A stretch of 64,000 nt of DNA. Origin: Protonemura montana (Eukaryota > Arthropoda > Insecta > Plecoptera > Nemouridae). This document shows positions 45,072-57,400 of the stretch, piece after piece. The stretch's first letter is position 1; every line of letters starts with the position of its first letter. Under the pieces are notes generated by a model. The model worked only from the letters and a program-made list of their open reading frames with translations, was not told the origin of the DNA and ran no database searches. The stretch is taken from assembly GCA_947568835.1 (NCBI GenBank), contig OX387603.1:27676651-27740650 (forward strand), read 5' to 3'. The position numbers and the translations under genes are program-made.

Positions 45072-48000
45072 AGTAGTCTATATTGTGGGATCTGAAACAA
45101 GCAGTGACTTGGATTTCTATTCCTTGGTGACAACTGTCAGAATTTTATTGGCACTAGTATCGCAATATTTTCAACCAGTAATGGAGGCTAATGCCAAAAA
45201 AATGAACTCAATGTTAAGCTGGTAGCAAGCAATATCAACAGGCTTTTATGTCAAAGATCTATTTTATTTACTAGTATTAGTGAACAAGTCTCTCACGGTA
45301 GTATTCCGATTGGGGTAGTATCCCAAAAGGCATTTTCGTTATTGATTGATGAAAGTTGAGAAAGATATTCACATGAAATCGACGAGAAAACTCTGGGTGT
45401 GGTCAATAAAGTTAATCAATGGAGCAAGCGACTGACCTCCACCTTCAGATCTCTAGTCAAGAAAGTTTACAAGAGTTTTAAATATCTAAGACATTTCATT
45501 GGAGGAAACCGGCAAAATTTTTAAAGTTATGTTCCTTTAGTAACAAACACTTGCGTTTCAAACTTACTATTTTGTATTTTGAACTTAACGCGCTCATTCA
45601 CTGTCGGAAATCTGTGGGCTTCTTTCTCTCCAACCCAATCCATCGACTGTAGTATTAAGGTAGTTATTAATTATTATTATGCATTTTATTTCTTACCACG
45701 AGTTTTTACTGTTGGGTTTCGTTTGTAGGTTTTGTAGTTTTTGCAACAACGAAATCAGGGAACGGTAGACTAACACAAGTTTTGGGAATACACTCAGTGT
45801 CGTTGAAACGTAGACTAGAACAAAGTTCTTGAGACGAGGTCGTTCTGCAATGGGACTGGCATAATTTTTTAATGGAATTGTGAATTAACATTAGTCTTGC
45901 ATTTTAGGTACTGATGAAGTTTGGTGAATAGAATGCTGTTTTTGTTACTGGCCAAAGGAACAACAAAGATTTTTATAAATTGGAAAAGAAAACATGTCAA
46001 AAGTTAGGTTATTTCAAATTCATTCGGTTTATTTCCTAGAAAAATAGTTAAATCCTTTGGCTGGTTTCCATCCAGCTGGCAAAAGTACTGGATAATACTG
46101 TCACATTATCATAAACAGTAAGGAAAGGAAATACGAATATTATTCAATAATGGATTTGAAGTTAGCACCATGGCTAGTACCAACCAAATCATTAATCATG
46201 CCCATAGCAATAACTTTGTGTAAAGCCGTAATTAGTTTTTTAACCAGACAGTAACGGCGAACTCGTAACCACGCCAACCATATCTCGCCGCGAAAATTCT
46301 AAAGGCCTAAAGCCGCTTCAAGACTTTAAAGTTGTTACCAAACTTAAACAAGGGAATAGGGAAACTTTTTGTGATTTTGTAATTAACATGATATTTTAAT
46401 TTACTTATAGACTAGATTAGTTTTACAATTTATACCTAAACATTTTTACCTAAGCTCTAGATTGCTTTGATAAAGTACAATAATAAATTAGGCAGTGGCA
46501 GGATTATGACTAAATATATACTAAGAGGTTTTTTCCAATAACGTTTGGCTCTGCAGTAGGACAGTGATAGCCTTTGAAAAAATGTTTGTTCAGTCCCTGA
46601 ACCATATGTGGTATTGAGAATAGAGGCACAAGTACAGAAAAGTTACAATCCCCACATGCTAACAATCTCCAGGCAAGACTTGCTTCGACTTGTATACTGT
46701 ACTGAAATTTTCTGGATTGAATGGACCCCAGAATGCCTTCAGTAAAAACTACTGGCTGAATGATGACAGTCTTTCCCCGTAGTGTTTGTTGTTAAGGCTG
46801 TAGGTTTTGTATTGCCACAGATGTAATGCCTAACAGAGAACATTATTGTTGTAGTTGGTGGGGTAGGGAAGAGAGAGGAGAGTGCTAATAACCGGAAACT
46901 CGGAAAATGGATGGCATTGCATTGTAATTTAGTAAATTTGTTCACTGACCCATTCAATTCAAAAAGTTTTGAGATGCAATCTTAATGGAGTACTGCTGTG
47001 GATATATTAAATTAAATCCAAGCCCTGTCCTTTTGCCCCAAATGGTTCAAACTTTAAATGCTAATTGTGGATGTGTTGGCTTGATATGTGTCAAATTTAC
47101 CTTAAATACCTAATAATAACTTGTTGTCGTTAAAGATTTTGGTGCTTATGACAGCGACAACTAAATTACATAGTACAAAGGAGAATTGTCTACAATCACC
47201 GCTTAAACGATCTGATTTTTTAACCTGTCACTGCACTCGGCATTTGGCTTTGCCTGTTCACTGACACTTAATGGAGTTATGTCTCAATTTATCCTCTCTA
47301 GTCACCAAATAAATGGTTATTTGTAATCTGATTCATGGAAATGTTTTCATTGTAATGTTCCTACCTGAAATCCTGTTTCTATGATTAGTTAGTTAAATTA
47401 TAAAAGTGTACGACCATTGAATTTGAAGTCAATAACGAGTATCCAGGCCATGAGGCGTCTTTGCTGATGAAATCAAAGGTCATAATATTATGCAAATCAT
47501 TTAATAGACTGACCCTACAATATGAGTTAGTTGAAAATTTCAAGTGAAGGCATTGAAATGTAGAAGTGAACAGCTATTAGATATCTATAAACATGTGGCT
47601 TGAGTCGCAGAGCTAATTTTTAACTTTTGTAGAACAAAGGAGCCTCGATGACAGGTACGTGGTAACAGTTGTGGTCAACCGATGGCGATGGCGCTTGCAG
47701 CCGTGATTTGAAACACATCCCTTCTAAAATATTGATACATATGTGTCAATCGTTGAGGCTAGTAAAAATAAGCGACGGGATTTGACTACCTTAATGGCAG
47801 CACTACATATAGTAGTGGTTTGTATGATCTGGATGGGTATGCAATGGTTTTTCCAAGCAGTCAACGTACTCATTCAACCCACCCGAGGAAAGCGCAATTG
47901 CAGCTACCCCAACACCAAGTAGTAGTTTTAGTGTTGATAGGAATGAACTATCTATGAACTAACTAGTGAATAGACTAAAGGTAAAGAATTAGAAACACCC

Positions 48001-49242
48001 CTCCCCCAGTATCTAACCTAGTGATGACCACGGCATTTGGAACTCACAGCCTGATAACCCAGCGTATACCCAAAAAAAATGTAGGACTACACCACTGCTT
48101 AATGGCATTCCACGTCAAGCTAGCAGACTTGAGAGAATAAATCCAACCTAACCTCCAGTACTCATATGCCCCAGAATTAGAAACTTCAGACCAACCAAAT
48201 CTGGAAGGATGTTAATATTCATTACCAACTCACATTGCTTACTTGATTATTTGCTAGTTCCTGAATGGATATGGTTAGTGCACAAGACCTGTAAGATCTT
48301 ACCTTGCATTTTGTGTGTCACAAGTTTTCAGCTCTTAAATTGAATTGCTTGCATATTTAAATAATGATGTTACTGTCACTTGGCAATGAAAAATAAAATA
48401 GATGTTAATAGAAAGTTAAAGGATAGTGTAAGCAAACAATGCATGCAAACAGAGGTCAGCATCAGATTTTTTTTTTTTTTTTTCGATTAATCGATGGCAT
48501 AGGAATCTTTGTTATTGAAGAGGCAGAAACAAAACTTCATCCAGAAGATCTGGAATGAAACTTTCAACTACTGTAAATCATCAGACATGTTTTTCGCTAA
48601 GGTGGCCACATACCTACTTGTTGGAACTGAACTCTGAAACTATTCGATTGCTTTTGGAATCGGATTTGACCCTCAACAAAGAGTGGCAATAGTAAGTGCC
48701 AGATTGGGTTATTGGGCCAAGCACTACTGGCATTTGAATAATGTTTGTTGGATTTCAATAGCAATGCATTTGACACAGAAGTCGGGTACAGAGACGTCGG
48801 AATGACCCTAAGTGAAAGGCCCTGGGTTGGGTAAACAACCATTTACAGAGATTTTCTAAAGCTATTCAGCTTGTTCCTAGCTTGTACTCACAATTTCCTC
48901 AAAAGCAAACCCCTTGCAGTAATTTATGCAACAATCAGGGCCAACACTCCAGACAAAATTAAAGTGCTTGAGAACAAGCTCGATGAGTTGTGAAAGTTGA
49001 GAATGTAGGAGTTTGCATTACTGCCACCCCCTTCACCATCCCATTGCTGCCAATTTTAGGTTAGGCCCAGGAACTTTTGATTCCCAGTCTGGCTAAGCTG
49101 AAGAAAATGGATACAAATCTTTTATATATAATAGCATTTAAGATAAGATGCATAAAAGGAGAACCAAGGATCACAAAAGGCCAGACAAATACAACTTGTA
49201 GAGACAAACAGATTTATTCCCTTGAAAATGTTACAGCGCTTT
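45072..49242. other. Intergenic between MOB3 and RpL32, no gene seen
   Basis: About 4.2 kb of AT-rich DNA. The longest frames are under 85 codons and lack splice-compatible neighbours or recognisable motifs. Homopolymer T occurs at 48468-48483. Confidence 0.5.
49213..49218 (-). promoter_or_regulatory. Polyadenylation signal of RpL32
   Basis: AATAAA on the minus strand, 24 nt beyond the stop codon at 49243. Such a short 3' UTR is typical of ribosomal protein genes. Confidence 0.65.
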
Positions 49243-50593
49243 CTATTCATGTTCCTCGCTCCTGATCCTGGCGTTGGGGTTGGTAAGCCTGATACTGAGC
49301 TGTGCCGCTCGCTCGACGATCAGCTTGCGCTTCTTCGAGGAGACTCCGTGCGCAACTTCTCCGCAGTATTTCTTGTTCTGCATCATCAGGATTTCCAGGT
49401 CCTGTAACAAAACACATCAGAATAGAATCCAACTCTTTTAATGGGAGTTAGTGAGAACTAGTGCTGGTTCATGTCACTCTCTGTATGGCATTAACATTCA
49501 AGTCATTTCCAACAAATTGAAATATAATATATTATCCATCCTTTGTTCTTTTTCTGAATCTTAAAATCTGTATACATATATATATATATTTATATATTTC
49601 TAGTCACCCCCCCCCCCCCCCATGTATTCATTCAGTAGCCGGCCAGAATTTAACCTGTCGCGTAATGTTAGCATTGCGTTATGTCGCGCTGATCAAGGCT
49701 TTCTAGTCGGAGGTGCCTTAACTGAGAATTTTTCAAGGATTGACTCGGTAAAGAAGGACAGATAACAGCCAGATCTTCAAGCTTTTGATTTACGCTAATT
49801 CATTCCGACTAAAATCATTGTTGCCCCAGATAATATGAATTCATGTTCAGGGTTTTTCTCAAAAGCAAAAAATTAGAAATTGGCCACAATTGATTTGATT
49901 GAAGTTACGAGTTTCCTTTACACTGTCTGTCGATTTCAAATATCGAGAACATAACAAGAAATAAATTAACTGTTGGTTGTTTACTATGTCTGGATTTATA
50001 TTGGCAACACACCTTTGACAGTTCAGAACTTTTTAAGCCAGACTGGAATCTTTGGAAGCTGAGAATTGTCAGTTTGAGATAATAACCAACTAGATAACAT
50101 TTTAAAGAGCAGACAGTGGGAATTTCCTAGCCGTTTTAATTTCTAGACCAGACTTTGGACCTTGCAAAACTGAAAACAAAATTAACACCCAGATTGTCTC
50201 AAGCTACAGACTGTAAAAAAGGTGCATTTCTTTTAAGTCTTTCACATACCTTAACATTGTGTACAATGACTTTGCGGAACTTTGAGGGCAGCATGTGCTT
50301 CGTCTTCTTATTCGCACCATAACCGACGCTGGGCATCAGATACTGTCCCTTGAAGCGCCTTCGCACTCTGTTGTCAATACCTTTCGGTTTCCTCCATGAT
50401 TCCTAAATTGATGAAATGCAAGTACAGAGTTAGTAAGTATGTGAGTGCTAGTGAAGTTGGTCACTTGAACATGTGATTGTTTAGTAAGTCAACCCACCCC
50501 TAACTTCTTGTATCGATCACTCTGATGACGGATGAAGCGTTTCGTTCTCTTTTTGACGATCTTCGGTCTGTAGACGGGCTGAAACTGTCCCAT
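49243..50593 (-). CDS. RpL32: 60S ribosomal protein L32 (eL32), complete
   Basis: Large-subunit ribosomal protein. Exons (minus): 50593-50498, 50402-50250, 49401-49243; both introns are phase 0, giving 135 aa. The N-terminus [20 protein letters not shown], then [35 protein letters not shown] and [12 protein letters not shown] are unmistakable eL32 blocks, and the length matches the family (~134-135). The start ATG is preceded by ACCATGG-like context. It lies head-to-head with the SKP2-like gene, with ~860 bp between the start codons. Confidence 0.98.
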
Positions 50594-51454
50594 GGTGATC
50601 GGTTTCGCGAATCTGTTTAGAATAATGTAAACTGTATTATCGTAAATACACGTGTAAGGTTAGGCGGATAATGCATGGTGGCCGACCATGACTGTTTAGT
50701 AGACAATTTTGAGAGATATCAACTTAAACAAGAAAGAAGTATTTCTAAAACTGGTAGATATATAATCCAAGGAAATGGGGTGAACGAAATAGATACAGTT
50801 AAACGCATATTTATCCAGGATTACTCAGATAAAACACGATTATTCACATACCAAAATTCAGCGACAAAACCAATCTGCGTAGAGCAATGCTACCAACTGC
50901 AAAAATACCAAATCTAAAAGTCACCAAACTTCGAAAATTTAGTGACGTCGAAACAGCTGTTGAATGTTGCACGCTGGAGCAAATGTCATAATATCTCACA
51001 TGCTTGGCTCAGATGGGCTGTGCTGCGCTTCTCGAGCGATTGCGTGTGTAATTTCAAAACGAGAATTTTATTCTTCAATAAGAATATAAGGCTGTATACA
51101 TGTGCTTGTATTTTATAACTTGTATTTCCTTAACTTGTATCATAGTTTCACAATAAATGGTCCTGAGGTCCTGAGCCAAGCATTTACTAATGTCACAGCC
51201 AAAATCTTCCAAAAGAGATTCCTAGAATTCTTTTTAAATTCTAGATTCAATTCAATAATAGAGTTTGCCCCTTTAAAGTATTTGCCACCCCATGGATTAG
51301 CTAATTGCAATAAAATAGTGCCATAAACATTGGTTTTTGGGAACCGTATAGGGTGTTGGTACCTACTTACTAACTAAAAAGCAATAACATGCATATTTTT
51401 CTCTTTTTACAGTGCCACAGACATCAATGATCATACCAGCCTCTTCACCATACA
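50594..51454. promoter_or_regulatory. Shared upstream region of RpL32 and the SKP2-like gene
   Basis: The two start codons point away from each other. The stretch includes a 5' leader end (TTTTTACAG acceptor at ~51411-51413) in front of the SKP2-like start, so a 5' non-coding exon is likely. No TATA box or initiator could be fixed. Short open frames here look non-coding. Confidence 0.4.
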
Positions 51455-54400
51455 ATGCCGGTCTCGGAACTGTTACTGCTTCCGGAAGAAATATTATTGA
51501 AAATATTTTGCAATCTGCCTAAAAGATCGCTAACAAAAACAGCTCAAGTTTCCAGAACTTTCCGGAGAATTTCTTACGATCCGACTTTGTGGAAACAAGT
51601 AGTGTTCAAAAATCAGATCCTGTGTGCAGGCACACTTGGGTTTATTCTTGCTCGTGGAACAACTACTCTGCACATCCTTAATTGCCAGGTACGTTCGTTG
51701 CATTCTCAGAATTATAAAAAAACCATCATAAAACATTCTTAGAAAGTGTCTGTATGACTAACTTCAACAGGAAATATTTGTTGCATACAGTGTTATTTTA
51801 AAAAATTTTCACATTTATTTATTTATTTGCATTTCTCTTACAATTTTACAATTAAGTTACGGTGGTAAGGTAATACCGTTGAGTGTAGGTTATAGGTAGA
51901 GTTTCAATATTTATAGTAGGTTACTCGCTTATGAATATCGTTACGTGTTTATCAATCGTTGAGGTAAACATTGATGGAGATTTTTTTAAGCATGAAAAGT
52001 CACAAAAGCGAGTTAACCTACGAGAAATATTGAAATTAAAATTCATACGACAGTGGCTCCACTTAACGTGATTGTCCGGTACTCTGCATTTTTGTCGGTA
52101 AGGTAGTAATTTTTCACGCAGAGACTTTAACATTGACGTTGAAACTCTACCTATAACGTACACTCAACGGTAATACTTAACCTTATCTTTACTAAATTCA
52201 TGGACCTAGTTAAATTGTTAGTTTCAAAAGAAATGTTGCTTTCATTTTCTTTTTGGGAAAGAATAAAACACGACTTACTGGGGTAGAAACGACTACTTGT
52301 GGCAGATATAAAGAGGTACTTTGGCTGTTTTTGTGAGGTTGATTACTGAGATAAGTCTTGAGATTGAAATCTTATTTTGGGATTGAGGTTCACATTTTTT
52401 TGTCTACATTTCATCGAGATCAGAGTTTTAAAACTTAGAGAAACCTTAGAGGCCAGAATGACTGAATAATTGAATACATGAACAGGTTTTCAGCTGCAAT
52501 TTATAACTTTTAGTGGTAGGGTTGCTTAAAAGCATATCTCAAAGGTAGCATGTAAATAATGAAATGTGCCAGAATTTTTCATTTTCTGTCAATTTTTCAT
52601 TTTGACAATCCTATTGCATTTTAAAAAACATACATAATTCAAGATTACGATTTAAGATCACGAAGAATGTGAATCATGAAGCATTCATTTTCAATGAAGA
52701 TGATGGATGATTATGGAAGTGCATCTGCAGTGGTTATAATGGTTTGAAAAAGAAAGCAAGATGGCCGGCAGCCAAGACATTAGAAAGATGGCAGACGAAC
52801 TAGGTAGGCAAGATGCAAACAGTGAAGTAAATTGTAAGCCAAACAGGAACAATTGCCCATTATGCACAAAAATAGTGAAAAGTGGGTTGCAGTGTGTCGT
52901 ATGCTCACACTGGTTTCATTTTACATGTGTGAATAGAGTCGGGAAGGACTATAAACTAAAAGTAAGTGACCTCGTGTGTACAGACTGCGAAAGTGTGATT
53001 AAGGACGGAGAGGTTAACGATAGGCCTACAATAGCATCATCGGCAGTAGAGGACTCAGTGACTGTAGTGGACAAAGAAATCAGAATGGATAAGAAAAGAA
53101 ATGAGAAAAAGAAGTGCAGCAAATGTGACGGAGCAGGGAGGGAATTCGAAAGGATGTGGCTGGAGATTGACATGCTTAAAGCACAACTACAAGGAGTGAC
53201 GTCTCAGTTGAATGGCTTTGAGGATGAAGTGAGGAGTACCATGACTGCTACTTCTGAACCAACAGTCAAAAACCAAGAGCCAAACCCAGATCAAAAACAG
53301 CAACCAAGCAAACAGCAACCAGCAACTAGCAACCAGCAAGCAGGAATTAGTAAGACATTTGAACAACAAATGGCAGATTACAAAAAAGATCAAGCACAGA
53401 AGCACCAAGGATCCACAAAAATAGACCCAAAATCAAAGAATAGATCAAGGGAAGTACCAACAGACCGGAGACCAAAAGTGGACAAGATGTATGATCTCCT
53501 GACATTGGATGCGCTGGGAGATAAACGAACGAAACGGAAACCAACTACAAACCGTAAGTCTAATGGTAAAAGAGGTGATACTACATCAGATCCCTCAAAA
53601 ACAACCGAGGAACAAGAAATGGTTATGAACCGAATGATGGTTAGAGAGTGCGAGGGGGATCTATTTACCCAAACTGATGGGTCCTACTCTCTAGGGCACT
53701 GTGTGTCTGAGGACTTGCTGATGAGTCGAGGAATAGCAGCAGAATTTAAATCTAGATTTGGAAATATGGATGTACTGATAAGCCAAAAGAAAAAAGTGGG
53801 GGAAGTGGCAATACTGAAGGAAGGTGATAGGTACATCTACTACCTGATTACAAAGAAGCTAGCTAGCGAAAAACCAAACATGCAAGATCTAGTGAAAACA
53901 GTGGAAGCCATGAAGCAGCACAGCCTAACTAACAATGTTAGAAAAATTGGAATACCTCGTCTCGGAAGTGGATTGGACCGCTTAGAATGGCGAGCAGTTA
54001 AAGACGTGGTAAAAAAAAACCTTCGAAGACACCAGTGTGGAAATATTAGTGTGCCATCTATCACCACCTTTGCTCAGGAGAACAAGGGTACATGCCAGTG
54101 AACCACAGCCCCAGCAGCCGTTTCACGAACAGCAGTGGCCGAGAGTCGGTGAACAAGGACAGCAGTGGCCGAGAGTCGGTGAACAAGGACAGCAAAAGAC
54201 GAGAGTCGGTGAACCACAGCCACAGCCCCAGCAGCCGTTTCACGAACAGCAGTGGCAGAGAGTCGGTGAACAAGGACAGCAAAAGACGAGAGTCGGTGAA
54301 CCACAGCCACAGCCCCAACAGCCGTTTCACGAACAGCAGTGGCCGAGAGTCGGTGAACAAGGACAGCAGTGGCCGAGAGTCGGTGAACAAGGACAGCAAA

Positions 54401-57400
54401 AGACGAGAGTCGGTGAAACACAGCCACAGCAGCCGTTTCATGGACAGCAGAGGACGAGAGTCGGTGAACCACAGCCACAGCAGCCGTTCCATGGACAGCA
54501 GTGGCCGAGAGATGCGTTGGATTTTCGGAACCAGCGGAACGGAGACTCCAGGCGCCCCGGCGGGATGGCGTCACCAGGGCAACGGGAAATGGCACCGGAA
54601 CCTCGGTACTCTCGGGACCAAAACCAAAACAAAGGGGACTCTCAAACCCAGCCCAGGGGGGGAAAGAGGGGGCCCTACCTCCAAACTTGGACGAACAGTA
54701 AAGGAGAGAGAATACTATTGTGCAAAGAATGCAGTTTATAAATGTAGGGTAAAACGAAAAGACACATGTGGAAGTTCGCTCAAATTAATGCTAATCAATG
54801 CAAGGAGCCTTCTTAATAAGATAGATGATTTAAGAACCCTCACTATCACCTATGAGCCAGATGCAGTGGTTGTAGTAGAGACATGGCTCAGCGATGAAAT
54901 CACACAAGGGGAGCTGATGTTAAATGGATATACTATCCACCGCAGAGACCGTAATAGAAATGGGGGAGGAGTCCTCATTGCATGCAAAGAGCACCTCAGT
55001 GCCACGAAACAATGGGAAGACGATGAACATGAAATATTGTGTGTAAAAATAGGGGGGAATGATAACCCTACGGTAGTAGTTGGGGGATACAGAACAGGGC
55101 CTGGAGGAGCCGCTTTCCTTGAGTGCTTGGCAAGGAGAGTGGAAATGCTAGGACCCGATACAAAGGTACTCCTCGCTGGGGACTGGAACTTCCCGAACAT
55201 AAAATGGTGCATTAACCTGCGGGAGACTGGAGGGGGCGTCCAGACCCAGGTCAACTTCCTCATGGGTATGGGATTTGAACAAGCAGTACAAGAGGGTACA
55301 AGAGAACTGGCAGATGGCAGATCAAACCTGCTGGACGTAGTCCTAGTAAAGCCGAGGAATATAATAATAAAAAGTGAGGTAACAGAGGGCATAAGTGACC
55401 ATAAATTGGTGCTCATAGAAGTAGAGAATGATAGGATAGCTAAGGCAGAGCAGACCTGTAAAACTAGAGTGGTCTGGCAATACAAAAAGGTAGACAAAGC
55501 AGGGCTTAAGCAAGAACTTTGGGACAATTTTGAAGAATGGACGTTATCAAAAGGGACGGTAGAAGCAAGGTGGATAGAAATGATGGCAATAATGCGAGCA
55601 GCTTGCAACAGGCACATACCGTCAAAAATTATTAAGGTGTCTAGCGACCCGCCATATTACAACAGAACAATCAGGAAACTGAAAAGAGAGGCCAGAGTAA
55701 TATGCAAAAACCGTGCTCGCATAGCAAATGGTGGGTGGAGACTTAAGATGAAAAGAAAACAGATAAAGAAAGCGATTGGGGAATCACAAGATAAGTTCTT
55801 TATGAGTATGCTCAAGAACGGAGAAAAGGAGGGGTGGCGTAACTTATATGGGCATGTTCGCAGGACCAGAGGGGGCGGACATACTATCCCAAAGCTAGTA
55901 GACACAGATGGGGTTGAGCATACCTCGGCCAAAAGCAAAGCGGACGCCCTAAATAGGTACTACTCAATGGTATTCGCAGCAGGGGAGAAGCATAAGAAGC
56001 AAATAAGATGCAACACAAGGGGACAGGCACCCATGGCATGCAGGATAGAGTTTGTTCTCCAAGCCATCAAAAGCCGTAAGAATGGGAAAGCGCCAGGCCA
56101 AGACGGGTTAACTGCAACCTTCCTCAAGACAGCAGGTCTTGAAGCAGCAATGTATCTGGACTCCCTGTTTAACCAAATAATTGTGGACGGTGTCATACCC
56201 ACTGGCTGGAAAAAGGCCATAGTCATTCCTATTCACAAAGGTGGGGAAAAGAGAAAAGTAGAGAACTACAGACCAATTAGCCTGACCAGCATAGCATGTA
56301 AGGTGCTTGAAAAGATAGTATGCAACTACCTAAGAAAAATCCTACATGATGAGAAGTGGCTATCACAAGCCCAGCACGGGTTTAGAGCAATGCACTCATG
56401 TGAAACTCAATTAGTCGCTTTGACACAAGAACTAGCAGACGTGATTGACAAGGGAGGGGTAGTGGACGCGGCTTTCCTCGACATGAGAAAGGCGTTCGAC
56501 TCGGTCCCCCACGCGCTACTCATCAAGAAGTTAGACAGAATAGTGGAGGATAAAGCAGTGCTAAATTTAATCATCGACTTCTTAACAAATCGTGTGCAGG
56601 TTGTGAGTGTGGAAGACAAACTATCGACAGAGGCGGACGTGACATCCGGTGTACCACAGGGAAGTGTCTTGGGCCCCCTGCTATTCATTATATTTATAAA
56701 CGACATCGAGGAAGTGGTCTCTGGGAGGATAAGACTATTTGCGGATGACTGTATTGTGTATAGACAGATCCGAGATAGAAAGGACGAGGAGGCATTCCAA
56801 ATGGACATTGAAGCAATAGACAAATGGATGGACGACAATAGCATGCAATTGAACCTGGACAAATGTGAAGTTGTTAGATTTGGCAAGAAGAAGACAAAAT
56901 GCAACAGAGAATATGAACTTAAGGGAAAGGAGATAAAATGGAGCAAGGGATATAAATACCTAGGTGTATGGTTGGATGAAAAATTGGATTGGAAAGGCCA
57001 AGTTGAAAGAGTGGCAACCAAAGGAATCTGGTGTTTGAACTTTGTGATGAGAATACTAAGGGGTACGCATAAATCGGTAAAGGCACAGGCATACAAAACG
57101 CTGGTCAGGCCTATCTTGGAATATGGGGGTATGGTATGGGACCCATATCACATAGACCAGGTTAAAGCGGTCGAAAGGGTTCAGAGGATGGCTGCGAGGA
57201 GGGTCATGGGGAGGATGAAGAGGTGGCGCTAGGACGCAAACACCAGATCTCGTGTCAAGGAGAGCCCGAGCGCAATGATCCTGGAGCTGGGATGGGAAAA
57301 CCTCAGCACTAGGAGAAGTAAAGCAAGGCTGTGTGGGCTGCACAAAGCCCTGAGCGCCCATCAAGGTTGGGCTGAGGTAGGGGCTGGCATCGAGATAAGC

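Noticed and set aside
54850-57096. Long antisense frames in the LINE (255, 229 and 143-173 codons)
   Set aside because: They are mirror frames of ORF2 and of the stop-free minisatellite, with no independent motif.
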